Source: Pleurodeles waltl
Lineage: Eukaryota; Chordata; Amphibia; Caudata; Salamandridae
Reading direction: 5' to 3'
NCBI RefSeq assembly: GCF_031143425.1
Contig: NC_090448.1
Span: 533,776,313 to 533,840,312 of the forward strand
Length of the DNA: 64,000 bases
Position numbers and translations under genes: made by a program. The notes below the pieces were generated by a model. That model worked only from the letters and a program-made list of their open reading frames with translations, made no database searches and was not told the origin of the DNA. This document shows positions 1 to 11,029 of this stretch, piece after piece; the stretch's first letter is position 1, and each line of letters opens with the position of its first letter.

Positions 1-815
1 TGATGCTAATCGTCCACATCAGTGCCTCTGACTCTGCTTCTGAATGTCCCTAAGCATCAGGCTATAACCCATTTGACTCATCTACCTGTTTCAGCTGGGC
101 ACAACTATTGCCCACTGTCATTTTCCAGATTTGCACTGCTCACCTGCAGAGCAAATGAGATCTACTTTTCTGGAACTTCTCTGAGATACTTGAAAAAAGG
201 AACAAAGAGAAGTGTATGTTCGACTTAAGAGGCATACAAGGTCGGGCAGCTTTCAACCTCTCTTTCTTGTGCTATCCCAGCAAGGGAACCCTTTCTTTCT
301 CACTCTTGTTAGAGGTGCATGAGTTTATCTTTGCATTGCCTCCATGAATTTGGCTAAAATTGACAAGAAAAAATATGGTTGAGAGCCAGACCTAAGTTGG
401 TATCTTTATTGAACTCTGGTTCCCTCCGAAGACCCCTCCACTTTCTCATTACTCCAGCAGGACACACAGTCTCCCTTAGGCCTTGATGGACTTGGTAAAA
501 ATATGTGCAAAATATTTGACAATTGCACAACACATATTGGGGGATGAGACCCACCAGTGAAGCAAAGCTCTTGTCTGGTGTGGCACTTGCCTGTACCCCC
601 AAGCTAGAAGGCTTATCACCTGTGCCTAGGGCCACACTGCCCTGCTCATCCAACCTGCTGGCAGGGGAGCAACAGAGCAAAGCAGACCAAAAAAGGTAAG
701 TGAAATCAAGTACTGGGGAAAAGGAGTGGAGTGTTGTGAGGGGTGAATTAGATGGGCTTCGATAGCCAGGAAGAGAGAGACTCATTCTCCCCACTCAAAG
801 CCGAGGTTCAGCCTG
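1..815. other. Unannotated flank
   Basis: I recognise nothing here. A 146-codon open frame runs on the minus strand at 354-794, but it has no domain, no splice context and a low-complexity composition, so I do not call it a gene. Confidence 0.4.
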
Positions 816-2007
816 CCCCATGTTCCCCCAAAAGCTTGCTGCCTACAACACTTCACTCTATGCCGCTACACTGAATGCCACTACACTCAACACCACTCCA
901 GTCTGTGCTATTGAACTGTACATCACTACAATGTATCTCACTACACGCTATGCCACTCTACTCTATGCAACTCCATGGTACACCACTCATCTGTTTGCTA
1001 CTACACTCTACAGCTATCTACTCTACTCCACTCAGATCCCACTCCAGTGCACTCCAATGCACGCTATGCCACTGTATGCTACTTCAATATATGCCACTCC
1101 ATTCTATGCCACTCATGTCTACTCTATTTCCTTGTATGCCACTACACTGCACTCTACGCCAGTCAACTCTAGAACGCTCCACTGTGTGGCACTCCACTCT
1201 ATGATTCTCCATTGGATGTCACTTCACTTCATTCTATTCCACTATACACCATTCCGCTCTAACACACTCCACTCTCTTCCACTGCAATTTACACCACTAC
1301 ACTGTACGCTGATCCACTTTACACTATTCCACTGCACACAACTCCACTGTATGGCACTCCACTCTATGCTCTTCCACGCTATACCACTCCACTGGACACC
1401 ACTTTTATATACAGTATTTCGCTGTACATCATTCCACTGTATGCCACTGCACTCTATCTCACTCTACTCTATTCCAACATACATCAATCCACTCTATCTC
1501 ACTCTACTCTATGCCACTCAACTTTATGCCACTCCTGTCTATGCTATTGCACTCTACACTAGTTCCCTCTTTGCTACTCCAGTCTCTGCTATTCCACTAT
1601 ACGCAACTCCACTTGCTACTACACACTACGATATTCCAGCCTATGCCATACCATTGTATGTCATTGTACTGAATGCTATTCCACTCTACACTACTACACT
1701 CTACAACAGTCCTCTGTATGACACTCCACTATATGCTATTCCACTCTACACCACTTCACAACACTTCACTCTATGCTACTGAACTGTTGACATTACAGTG
1801 TCCCTCACACCACTGTGCGTTGCTCCACTTTACACCAGCACACTCTATACTGCTCCACTGTGCATTATTACACTCTACCACACTACACTCTATGCCACTC
1901 AACTAATTGCCACTCCACTATATGTAACTCCACTATACTGTACTCCAGTGTACATCACTACACTCTATGCCACTCCACTCTACACCACTCCACTGTACAT
2001 TAAAATA
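816..2007. repeat. Degenerate pentanucleotide-based satellite
   Basis: About 1.2 kb built from variants of a 5-bp step, mostly CACTC, TATGC and TACAC, giving 10- to 20-bp higher units of the type CACTCTATGC. Copies are divergent and interrupted by point changes. Both edges are fairly sharp: ordinary sequence before 816, AT-rich sequence after 2007. The 320-codon open frame over it and its shorter neighbours are products of the repeat, because the motif contains few stops in any + frame, and they show no protein-like composition. Confidence 0.9.
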
Positions 2008-2471
2008 CAAAAACATAAACAATTCTTCAGTTATAGTTACACCTTAAATTTAGATTTATGTACCGCCTTTAAATTAATATAACTTTATTTATTCTTTAGC
2101 TACAAACAAAAGTTAAAGTACTGAGCAGTAAAGACCATGTTTCCAAAGGGAAAACAATTTTTTTGTAACAACTTTGGAGCTGTTTGAATATCTTCACAAA
2201 AGATCCCAAAGAAAGTTCTCCTACCTTAGCTCCTAACTAGAAGATTTTCAGAGGAGATCCATCAAGCAGAGGTGGAGAAAAAAGGGGGCCCAAAACTTAT
2301 TTTTCCATAAGAACTTTAGACAAAAGTACAGGCCAGATCGCTGATTGGATTTACACTAAATTTGCAAGAAAGCTAGATCTTGATCCAGAAAGGGTGATTT
2401 TGCATAAATCCATTCAGTATTTTTGAGCAATTAATGCTCCAAACATTTTGTCACAAACTACTCGTTGTCTA
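2008..2471. repeat. AT-rich flank plus fragment of the long interspersed repeat
   Basis: The part at about 2160-2420 carries the same ordered motifs as 11030-11460 and, inverted, 16380-16870: a G-run after GGAGAAAA, the phrase about a gradual CCATAAGAACTTT, and a final block AGAAAGNNNGATTTTGCAT. It is a diverged partial copy of that family, placed just beyond the 3' LTR of the Gypsy element. The remaining bases are AT-rich and featureless. Confidence 0.45.
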
Positions 2472-3213
2472 TGTCTGTGGCCCACTGGAAATTTGGCAAG
2501 ATCTTGGTTCCTATAGGTTCTGCCTTGACCCAAGCAAGGGTGACCCTTTCTGGTAGCCACGGTGCTGCTGATGGAGGGAATGCCAAAGGCAGTCCATGCC
2601 CTCCAGGAGGAGTCCCAAAGGGAAAAAACCCAAAAAGTTAAAAAAACCTCTAAGCAGGAACTCCTGGAACAAAAACAAAAAGTAAAAAGTAAATCTGAAT
2701 AAAAGACAAAATGGCAATGAAAAAAGCTGGAACAGGCTAAGGAAAAAATATAACTGACACAGAAGAAACAGGAGCGAAGATCACCACCCAAAGGAAGTGT
2801 TGCAGTGCAAAGAGAACAGGAATCACACACCTTATATACCCAAAGAACAGGAAGGTACCAACAGGAAGTAAAAGACACCATATTGGGTTGGGAATATAGC
2901 ATAGAAACCTACAGAAAAGTCACCATGTTAAAAAAGGTTTCAAAGGCATGCAGGGAGAAGGAAGGCATGCTGGGAAGGAGAAAGGATCATGGCAACTACA
3001 GAAGGGCATTAATACAGGGAGAAACAAAGAAAGCAGAAAAGAAGAAAGAAAAAGGAAGCATAAGGTAAGTGGGGGTGAGTTTGTGTGTGGAGGGAGGCAA
3101 GAACTAGCAGGGTTGCGCTGCACCTGTAACTCGTTGAGGCCCCATGCCCAATTTGGGGCGTAGATTAAAATCTGGAATGGCAGGGGCGTGGTACATCCTG
3201 CTGCTGCAGATCA
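2472..3213 (-). repeat. 3' LTR of the Gypsy element
   Basis: About 742 bp that repeats at 6356-7093 in the same orientation. Shared landmarks include GTCTGTGGCCCACT at the outer end, a block with GGTTCCTATAGGTTCTGCC, an A-rich centre and GGCAGGGGCG near the inner end. In element orientation it ends in CA. Divergence from its partner is moderate, indicating an old insertion. Open frames inside it are not proteins. Confidence 0.75.
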
Positions 3214-3334
3214 CGGCCGAGTCCCGAGCCAAATGTTTGGCTCACGTTGCGGCTCGCAACGCAGCAGTGGGTCCCCCCCCCCTCGGGCCCCGGGTTTGTG
3301 CGGAAACAGCCTAAAAAACTGACAAATCAAAAGT

Positions 3335-3485
3335 GGGGCGTGAACAGAAGAGGCATCTTCCCAAGAACATTCACTAAGAGGATAGCCTTTCCAATGAATA
3401 AGATATTTGAGATGGTTCCAGAATATACGAGAGTCACATATTTATTGTACTTCATATTCAGGTTCATTATCCACCAACAAAGGCG
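3335..3485 (-). pseudogene. Chromodomain remnant at the end of Gypsy pol
   Basis: Translation of the minus strand gives a chromodomain-like stretch with the motif order DNEPEYEV, a middle RNxLxYLIHWKGYP-like block and ECSWEDA. This is the typical tail of chromovirus integrases, which directs insertion to marked chromatin. An in-frame TAA (complement of 3442-3444) cuts it just after the first motif, and integrase ends in a separate stop upstream, so it is not translated as one protein now. Confidence 0.7.
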
Positions 3486-3639
3486 GAGGACATGTGAAAT
3501 GTCGGGAAAAGGGATCAGGTGTATAGGGTTTCAATTGAGAGACATGAAATACTGGATGGATCTTCCAGGTTCGAGGTAAACGGAGACAGAAAGATACAGG
3601 ATACATTTTTTGAAGAATACAAAAGGGTCTGAACTAATG

Positions 3640-4605
3640 GGGTTTAAACTTATTTTGGGAAAGACGTAGGGGCAAAAATCTTGAAGAAAGCCAGACTTTA
3701 TCTAGGACGTGATAAGCTGGAGCCTCACTTTGTTTCTTATTGGCCATTCTTTTCATGTATCTTTTAGTGACTAGTAGATCAGATCGAATAGGCCATTGGA
3801 TTCTATGTAGTTTCTTGGAAAGAGAGGTGATAGCAGGAAGTGTAGAAGAGGTCTTAGGAGTGGCAGGAAAAGATGTGGGATGAAATCCATATGAGTAGAA
3901 AAAAGCAGTGACTTTAGAGGCGCTATGGACGGTATTATTGTAAGAAAACTCTGCAATGGGAAGGTAAGTGCTCCAGTTGCTCTAAGTGGAGATATAAAAA
4001 CAACAAAGATATTGTTCAAGTCCCTGATTTAGGCGTTCTGTCTGCCCATTGGTTTGGGGATGAAATCCAGAAGATAAAGCTACATTGATATTCCAGATCT
4101 TACAAAAGTGTTTCCAGAACCGTGATGTGTATTGAGGTCCCCTGTCTGACACAATACTTTTTGGGAGACCATGGAGACAAAAATAAATTTGAATACAGAT
4201 CTGGCTCAATTCTTGAGAAGTGGGTAATTTCTTCAAGGCAGCAAAATGATCCATCTTAGTAAATGAATCTATTGCCACCATTATAACTCGGTTTCCCGCT
4301 GATGGAAGCAAAGAACACATAAAATCAGTTGATATTGTATGCCAGGTGGCTGGTGGAACTGGTAATGGTTGAATTGGTCCTACAGGCCTAGTACGGGGTA
4401 CTTTCACTTGGGCACAAATGGAACAAGATTCCACGTATCTTTCTGCATGTTTCAATGAAGGCCACCAAAAAGAGCAGAAAAGTAATTCCTGCATGGCTTT
4501 AATACCCCGATGACCGGCTACAGGGGAATCATGACACATCTGAAGTGCCTTTTCTTGCACTTTTTTAGAAGGTAGAAATAAGGTGTCATTGTAATAGTAG
4601 TATTC
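3640..4605 (-). pseudogene. Gypsy integrase domain, broken
   Basis: The minus-strand frame holds an HHCC zinc-binding start (HDSPVAGHRG, then CSICAQ), then the DDE core: Asp in STDFM near 4325, Asp in SDRGPQYTSRFW near 4145 and Glu in GQTERLN near 4035. After a TAG at about 3982-3984 the same frame continues through the C-terminal part (AEFSYNN and PAYHVLDKVWL blocks) to a stop near 3640. A TAA at 4603-4605 separates it from RNase H. Two in-frame stops but no obvious frameshift inside. The catalytic residues are all present. Confidence 0.85.
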
Positions 4606-5289
4606 TTAATGTTTGCATACTTTGGGACGTAGATCCTTTAGTTTTTGTTCTGAAAGGGTTGAGTATTCAGATTGTACTTCATCGAGGAATGACTGGACCA
4701 CACCAATTATTTTGTTTGGTTCAAGTAGATATTGTGAAGGGGTATTAGAACTGTCAGGATAATGGCGAGATAGGGCATCGGCCAAAATATTTTGAGATCC
4801 TAGAATATAGGTATTATAGAAATCGTATTGACTAAAGAAAAAAGCCCAACGAGCATGTCGACTGTTTCGACACTGAAAATTGCGTAAGCATTGCAGATTA
4901 CGATGGTCCGTTATTACTTCAAAAGGTTCTTTTGAACCCATGAGGAATTGCCTCCACTCTTGACAGGCTGTTTTTAGAGCCAAAAGTTCTCTTTCCAGTA
5001 CTGAAAAAGTTTGCTCAGAATCAGAGAGCACATGGAATAGATAAAAGATTGGATGTTCTAATCCATCGTCATCTTGTTGTTGTAGTAATGCTGCCCCAAT
5101 AGCTCTTTCTGAGGCATCAGTAACAACTATGAATTGCTTATTGGTGTCTGGATGTCTCAGTATGGGTGCTTGGGTGAAGGCCTGTTTTAAGTTTTGGAAA
5201 GCAGTCTTAGCCATGTCCGTCCGGATGAAAACCGTTTCGCAAACTCTCTTTTTTGAAAGTTTCTGTGATTTGACTGGTTTGTTTAGCAA
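4606..5289 (-). pseudogene. Gypsy RNase H domain
   Basis: A 227-codon frame with typical Ty3 RNase H features: FIVVTDASERAIGAALLQQ near the start, SVLERELLALKTACQEWR in the middle and VITDHRNLQ followed by LADALSRHYP. The acidic residues D, E, D of the active site are visible. It follows the reverse transcriptase in a different frame, with the two frames overlapping at 5207-5289, so a frameshift lies there. The domain itself is intact. Confidence 0.85.
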
Positions 5290-6184
5290 AGACCAGGATA
5301 AATTGAAGGTAGAAGTTGGCCAGCCCTAAGAAATATGGAGTTTCCTTGATTGAGGAAGGGGATGGCCAATCTAGAATGGCTTGAACTTTTTCTGGATCCA
5401 TAGAGATACCAATCCGATTAATGTGATAGCCTAAATATTTCACCTCTGTCTTCTCAAATTCGCATTTCTCTGGCTTACAGTAGAGCTGATGTTGCCTAAG
5501 TCTATTTAAGACTTGCTTTACCTGTTTAGGATGAAGTTCAGGGCATCTGGACAATATGAGGATATCATCTAAATAAATCACTACAGTGTGATTTAATAAG
5601 TCAGAGAATATTGAATCCATAAATCTTTGATAAACTGAGGGGGCATTTGTTAAACCAAAAGGCATTACCTTATATTCGTAATGTCCAAAGGGTGTTCCAA
5701 AGGCAGTTTTCCACTCATCTCCCTCCTTGATAGGCAAGAGATGATATGGTCCACGAAGATCTAATTTTGTGAACAATTGTGCCCCTCTGACAGTCTCCAA
5801 AATGTCTTTTATTAGGGGTAGTGGATATCGATCTTTTATGGTGATTTTATTTAATCCACGGAAGTCCATACAGGGACGAAGATCTTTCATCTTTTTAGGT
5901 ACGAATAAGAGGGGAGCCCCCGCAGGAGAAGAAGATGGTGTAATAAGACCACCCTGTAGATTTTCTTGAAGATAGTCCTTTAGAATCTGTTTTTCTGGTT
6001 CAGTGAGAGAATACATTCTTCCAAAAGGAACAATCGCTCCAGGTTCGAGGAGAATGGTACAATCATAGTCTATGTTTTTTGAAAAACTTCTATAAATTAC
6101 AGATATTGACTTGGTACCCCTTGGACTGAGTTTATGGAGTGTCCAAAATTTGGTTCTGAGGATATTATTTTTCCGGGAGACCAA
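5207..6184 (-). pseudogene. Gypsy reverse transcriptase domain
   Basis: A 325-codon frame containing the RT blocks: LQENLQGGLITPSSSPAGAP, FVPKKMKDLRPCMDFRGLN, the KDRYPLPLI block, FTKLDLRGPYH, MPFGLTNAPSVYQRFM and the catalytic VIYLDDILI (codons around 5564-5575). The Asp of TKLDLRG and the two Asp of YLDD are all kept. The frame is preceded by a separate protease remnant in another frame and followed by a frameshift into RNase H. It is therefore a recognisable, catalytically complete but disconnected part of pol. Confidence 0.9.
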
Positions 6185-6249
6185 TAGGTGTCAGAAGCAT
6201 AGCAATGATTGTGACAAAACTTAGAAGACAGAGAGATGGTTCTGGTTTC

Positions 6250-6355
6250 CTAGTTAATATATGGATTATGTCTCATAAACCATGGTATTCCTAGAATTAT
6301 TGAATGATTGGGAGAGGAAATTAAATCAAAAGAGGCATGTTCCTGATGTTTCCCA
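6250..6355 (-). pseudogene. C-terminal protease remnant of the Gypsy element
   Basis: Just inside the 5' LTR the minus strand encodes the end of a retropepsin: HSIILGIPWFMRHNPYIN, which matches the ILGxPWLxxHNPxIDW signature of Ty3 proteases. It ends at a TAG where the family normally has Trp. Nothing upstream of it remains before the LTR, so gag and the protease active site are deleted. Confidence 0.7.
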
Positions 6356-7093
6356 TGTCTGTGGCCCACTAGAAATGCGGCGAGGTCTTGGTTCCTATAG
6401 GTTCTGCCCTGACCCAAGTAGGGGCGCCCCCTTTCTGGTAGCCACGGTGCTGCTGACAGAGGGAACATCAAAGGCAGTCCGTGCCCTCCAGAAAGAGTCC
6501 CAGAGGGAAAAAACACAAAAAGGGAAAAAAACCTCTAAGCAGAAACTCCTGGAACAAAAACAAAAAGTAAAAAGTAAATCTGAGCAAATGAAAAAATGAC
6601 AATGAAAAAAGCTGGAACAGGCTAAGGAAAAACTATAACTGACGCAGAAGAAACAGGAGGGAAGATCACCACCCAAAGGAAGTGTTGCAGCGCAAAGAGA
6701 ACAGGAATCACACACCATATGTACCCAAAGAACAGGAAGTGACCAACAGGAAGTAAAAGACACCATACTGGGTTGGGAATGTAGCATAGAAACCTCCAGA
6801 AAAGTCATCATGTTAAAAAAGGTTCCAAAGTCTTGCAAGGAGAAGGAAGGCATGCTGGGAAGGAGAAAGGATCAATGCAACTAAAGAAGGGCATAAATAG
6901 AGGGAGAAACAAGGAAAGCACAAAAGAAGAAAGAAAAAGGAAGCATATGGTAAGTGGAGGTGAGTTTGTGTGTGGAGGGAGGCAAGAACTAGCAAAGGCG
7001 GGCCCGTAACTCGTCGAGGCCCCATGCCCCATTTGGGGCGTCGATTAATATATGGAATGGCAGGGGCGCGGCACATCCTGCCGCTGCGGATCG
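6356..7093 (-). repeat. 5' LTR of the Gypsy element
   Basis: Direct repeat partner of 2472-3213, beginning at the shared GTCTGTGGCCCACT and losing similarity after about 7091, where the partner continues differently. The internal edge touches protease sequence directly with no primer-binding site, which shows that a deletion removed the leader and gag. Confidence 0.7.
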
Positions 7094-7099
7094 AGCTGC

Positions 7100-8700
7100 G
7101 GTTTGCGCCACAACACGTTTTGTATAGATCACAGAATGGAGGATCTGCCATCACATCAACAGCGATGTGGTGGCAGCCATCTTGGGACTCAGGACTCAGT
7201 ACTGAGTTGCAACAAAAAAGGTTTTTTTAAAAGACATAAGGGGGCAGGGTAGGGATATCAACAGCTTCTAGGCTTGGTGGTGGAGTGCCAGGGGGACCAG
7301 CCTGGGGCAAAAAACTTTTTTATTAAATTGTTTTTTAAAGAAAGCAAAGACTCCCATAGGGTAGGCCAGGCGGATAGTGCAAAATCTTTCTTTTGGACAG
7401 TGGGGCACAAGGTCCCCCTCCCTGAGCCACTGTGAAGCCCGGGTACACCATCCCCTATGGCAGAGGTATAAAGTGAAGGGGGGAAGCAGGCAATCCCCCT
7501 CCCCAAGCTTTATTAGGCTCTGGGGACCCCATCTCCCAGGGCCAAAATGCAAAATAATAGGGGAAGGGGCCATGTGCCCCCCCTTGCTGAGTCTTAATAG
7601 GCCCCATCCCAAGAGAAAGAATTCTAGGAAAAATGGGGACGTGGGCTTCATGGTCCTCCTCCCCAAGCCTTAAAAGGCCCTAGGACCACATGCCTGAGCC
7701 AAAATAAACTTAGAAGGGAGAGGTCTCCTAAGGCCCTTGGGACCTGATCCCCCAGGGCCAGCTCACAGACTGTCCCAGAGAGCCCACTGCCTGCATCAGT
7801 GAGGGCAGGGAATTATATGTTTGCTGTCACCCAGCTGGAGCATTTTTAAACCTCCTGTCCCAGCCGGGAGCAAAACAGCTGTGGATGGGTAGGAAAGGCA
7901 AGTCTGCTCCCGGGCCGGAGGGGGATTTAATAATGCTCCCTGTGGTGGGAGCACTTCTGGTACCCTGCCCACACTCCTACTCACAGTGAAATGGATATTG
8001 CTCCCACTCAGAGGAAGCAAGCAGTAACAGCTGCTCCCTCTGGGTGGAAGTAATGCCAGCTTCTGCGTTATGCAGGGACTGCAGGGGCACTGGGGATCCA
8101 GTGACCTTCAACCTGCTATTCGGTGGGTGCCCCAAGGTGAGAGGCAGAGCACCTACTTATATTTGGAAAAGCCCCATGGGGTGGTGTCCCCGGGCCACAA
8201 AAGGCTTGGGGAGGGGTGGTCTCATGGCCCCTCGCCTTTTTATTGGAATTTGGCCCTAGGGATGGGGTTCCTGGGGCCTATTAAAGATTGGAGATTGGGG
8301 GCTCTCTTCCCTTAATTGATCTGTTTTGGCCCCAGAGGATTCAATCCCCATGGCTACTATTGGCTTTGGAAGGAGTGCCATGTGCCTCCCTCCCCCAACC
8401 TATATGGTTTGGACCCGGTGAATGGAATACATTAGCTCCCTCGCCATGCATTGTCTACTACCTCACAAATTACATCACTCATGAGATCTACTATGACAGT
8501 AATGGCAACTTCACTGCAACTTTTGCAATGAAATTATTGATGCGAAAACTGTGCATGGCGGGGGTGATTTATAGTCATGTTAAGGTAAGAGTTATAGTTA
8601 CCTGAGATAACTACAGTTGGTGAATTTCAGTTTTTTTTTGTTTCAAATGTTACTTTGTCACTCAAATTCTTACCTAACTATAACGTTACTTTATTCTTTG
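7100..8700. repeat. Long interspersed repeat family, copy 1, with internal minisatellite
   Basis: Holds blocks also found at 11030-11950 and 14060-16870: a GGTGGCAGCCATCTTGGGACT block at about 7170, a run of loose tandem units of about 70-90 bp built on CCCCATCTCCCAGGGCC (7380-7760 and 8140-8430), and an end block with TTATAGTTACCTGAGATAAC and GTGAATTTCAGTTTTTTTT at 8580-8640. No coding capacity is seen. Probably a non-autonomous element whose full structure I cannot delimit. Confidence 0.55.
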
Positions 8701-8701
8701 C

Positions 8702-8765
<64 letters not shown>

Positions 8766-8766
8766 C
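8699..8766. repeat. Tetranucleotide microsatellite (CTAT)n
   Basis: About 16 uninterrupted TCTA/CTAT units followed by a degenerate CTCTATATAG edge. It sits at the end of the long interspersed repeat copy. Confidence 0.95.
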
Positions 8767-8929
8767 TATATAGCTCTGTGGTGTGGAATTTAATTAAATA
8801 TCTACTTGTAAATGCGACAGGTTGCTTCTTAAATCTACTGGTCCGATAAAAAAATCTACTTGTCCCTTTGGTGCCATGTAGTGTGGTGACAAATTATGGC
8901 AGCAATCTAATTATATTAGAGCTCTGATA

Positions 8930-10135
8930 CTAGCCTCTCTGATTATGCCAGAGCTTGTACAATAGTACGGCTGGAATAGAAGCAATTTCTTTATTTTGCC
9001 ACCTTTCTGCAAATCTGTATACTGGGACAGGATGTAGCGGTAAGTGATAATTCCAAGTTTGATATGGCTTTTTTAGTCTGTGCAAGTCTACTAACGTACA
9101 TGTTTTAAGGCGGTGGTTGTCAACCTTTTGACTTCTGTCGACCCCCCACTTTATCATTACTGGAGCCCAGGGACTTCCACTGAATCATTATTGGAATCCA
9201 GGGACCCTTGACTGATTCATTACTGGAAGCCGGGGACCCTGGCCTAAACATTGTTGATGATTTGAACCTCAAAACAGTACACACAAAATGCAGAAACAAG
9301 CATTTCATCTAGCACATACACAAATGATAACACATTTTATTTAATTTGCAAACAAATATAAATAAAAAATAAATAAAATAATTTTAATAGGAAGTTTGGA
9401 GCTTTACTAAATTTAATTGAAGCTACACATTGTCCATACTATATTCTGTGTGATGCTCCTGCACTGATCCCACTAATCAATCTGGGAATACTAATATAAT
9501 TTCTAGCCTTCAACTTTAAAGTCCTTGACATTTACAGTTTGTTATAAAAAGTTCCAATTGTACATTTACCACTTTATTTATTTAAACTTTATCAATCTGT
9601 TTATATTCTTTAAGTTTCTAAGCAGTCACAGACCCCCTGAGGAGGCTTCATGGACTCCCTGGGGTACCTAGACCACAGGTTGGGAATCCCTGTTTTAAGG
9701 GGGTTACCAGCTCTTTACTAATCATTTCACATACTGAGAAAGGTTGGAAAGTTACTTTTGACAAGGGTCAGAATTAAAACTTCTTTCAGGGTTGGGAAAA
9801 AAGTGGTCAAAGGGAAAGTAAACTTGTAAACGCTCAACAGATTTTCACATGAGCAAATCTATTCCTGCATATATACTCATGCTACAATACAGTGACTAGG
9901 ACTGCAAATTCCTTATCTACTTCTGTAAATTCGCATGAATTCATGAAATATGGAAACCTGCACTAATACAAAGATATATATATACCATGAGTTCTCTTTT
10001 GTAACTTTCTTTAAGAATTAGGCCCCTAATTAGGTCTGGCGTTAACCATGACCTTTTGTTTTATTAAAATAATATATCTCCCCCCTCTATCGGCTGGCTT
10101 CATTGTAACTAATCCTACTTGCAGAACCCGCTCCT
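8930..10135 (-). pseudogene. Possible degraded Penelope-like reverse transcriptase remnant
   Basis: On the minus strand, near 10120-10070, translation gives VTMKPADRGG, close to the KPADKGG motif conserved at the start of Penelope-like reverse transcriptases. The downstream minus strand to about 8930 has short open stretches (for example LHRLKKPYQTWNYHLPLHP) that could be continuations, but I cannot align them with confidence. The hAT MITE at 9111-9692 interrupts it. This is weak evidence and could be coincidence. Confidence 0.3.
9111..9692. mobile_element. hAT-type MITE
   Basis: 582 bp with imperfect 15-bp terminal inverted repeats: CGGTGGTTGTCAACC at the left and, reverse-complemented, CAGGGATTCCCAACC at the right (10 of 15 match). 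It is flanked by a perfect 8-bp duplication TTTTAAGG at 9103-9110 and 9693-9700. The 8-bp duplication and CAG-type ends are hallmarks of the hAT superfamily. The inside is AT-rich and holds short tandem phrases of the type GGGACCCTTGACTGATTCATTACTGGA, with no transposase. Confidence 0.85.
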
Positions 10136-11029
10136 ACTCAGCACCTAGACATTCTCACATGTGATCATTCCACGCTCTACAAATCTGTGTTACATTACAC
10201 TACAATGATCGTAATCTGCTCAGTCACAAGGAGCATAACGGCACACAAAGTAGCTTTGTTCATTACCAAGAACTACTGTGGCAATGTGTGCTTTTTGTGA
10301 CAAAAAATATTTTAGATTTTGTTAATATTTGTTACAATGGTGAGGGCCTAGCAGCTCCCACAGCAATAAAGGTTTACTAAAGCCATGCCAAAACAAGACA
10401 AGCATTGACCAAAACCAAACGATTGACCACCAATGTTGAACGTATTGGCCTTGCCAGTTCTTGTTTATATTCATGTGTCTCATAATCTTGTTTAAACTGT
10501 TACACTGACTTTCCATCCTGAATAGTTTTTGGAAATGCTAGATTCCTAAACACATTTTACTAAATGATGCCACAAAGAAATGGTACGTAAAATTTCACAG
10601 TAGTTTAGCAGAAGGTTTTGTTTCCTAGCTTCATTTTTTGTGAACATTTTATTTTGAAAGCAAAACGTAATCAGAGAGAATTCTGAGAGCACTATATGTA
10701 GCCTCCTGTTCTAAAATTTACAAACATGTGTACACGTTTTTTTACTGGAGCCACTGTCAATAGGCAGTTCTTATTGAGAACACTCAAAGGCTTTGCATTA
10801 ATGAACCATAAATACAAGTTCAAACAGCTTTAACATATGGACACAAATATTACCTTAACTCCAGACAATTCCTTTCCATGCTCTGTAATGTGGTTGTGTA
10901 AATTGACAGCCTAAAAGGTTTGCGCTGCAGGGGTTGGGTGCACTTGTCTGAAATACAAAATACACATAAAAACTTGCTATCCTTGACCGCAAACAATATG
11001 TCCCGGGTGACGGGCTATAGGAATTCCAC
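10136..11029. other. Unannotated stretch
   Basis: AT-rich sequence with no coding, RNA or repeat structure that I can support. A 64-codon minus-strand frame at 10322-10516 shows no family signature. Confidence 0.4.

Larger units (their letters stand above)
2472..7093 (-). mobile_element. Gag-less Ty3/Gypsy chromodomain LTR retrotransposon
   Basis: A 4.6 kb minus-strand element with two direct repeats (6356-7093 as 5' LTR, 2472-3213 as 3' LTR) around a pol region. Order on the minus strand is protease end, reverse transcriptase, RNase H, integrase, chromodomain, LTR, which is the Ty3/Gypsy order, and the chromodomain places it with chromoviruses. Gag and most of the protease are missing: the 5' LTR abuts the last third of the protease. 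Pol has several in-frame stops and at least two frameshifts, so the copy is dead. No target duplication is visible, partly because the outer edge of the 5' LTR is unclear. Confidence 0.85.

Noticed and set aside
354..794. 146-codon minus-strand frame
   Set aside because: No recognisable domain and no supporting context.
820..1782. 320-codon plus-strand frame
   Set aside because: Low-complexity translation of the pentanucleotide satellite.
8655..8849. 64-codon frame with YLSI repeats
   Set aside because: Translation of the (CTAT)n microsatellite.
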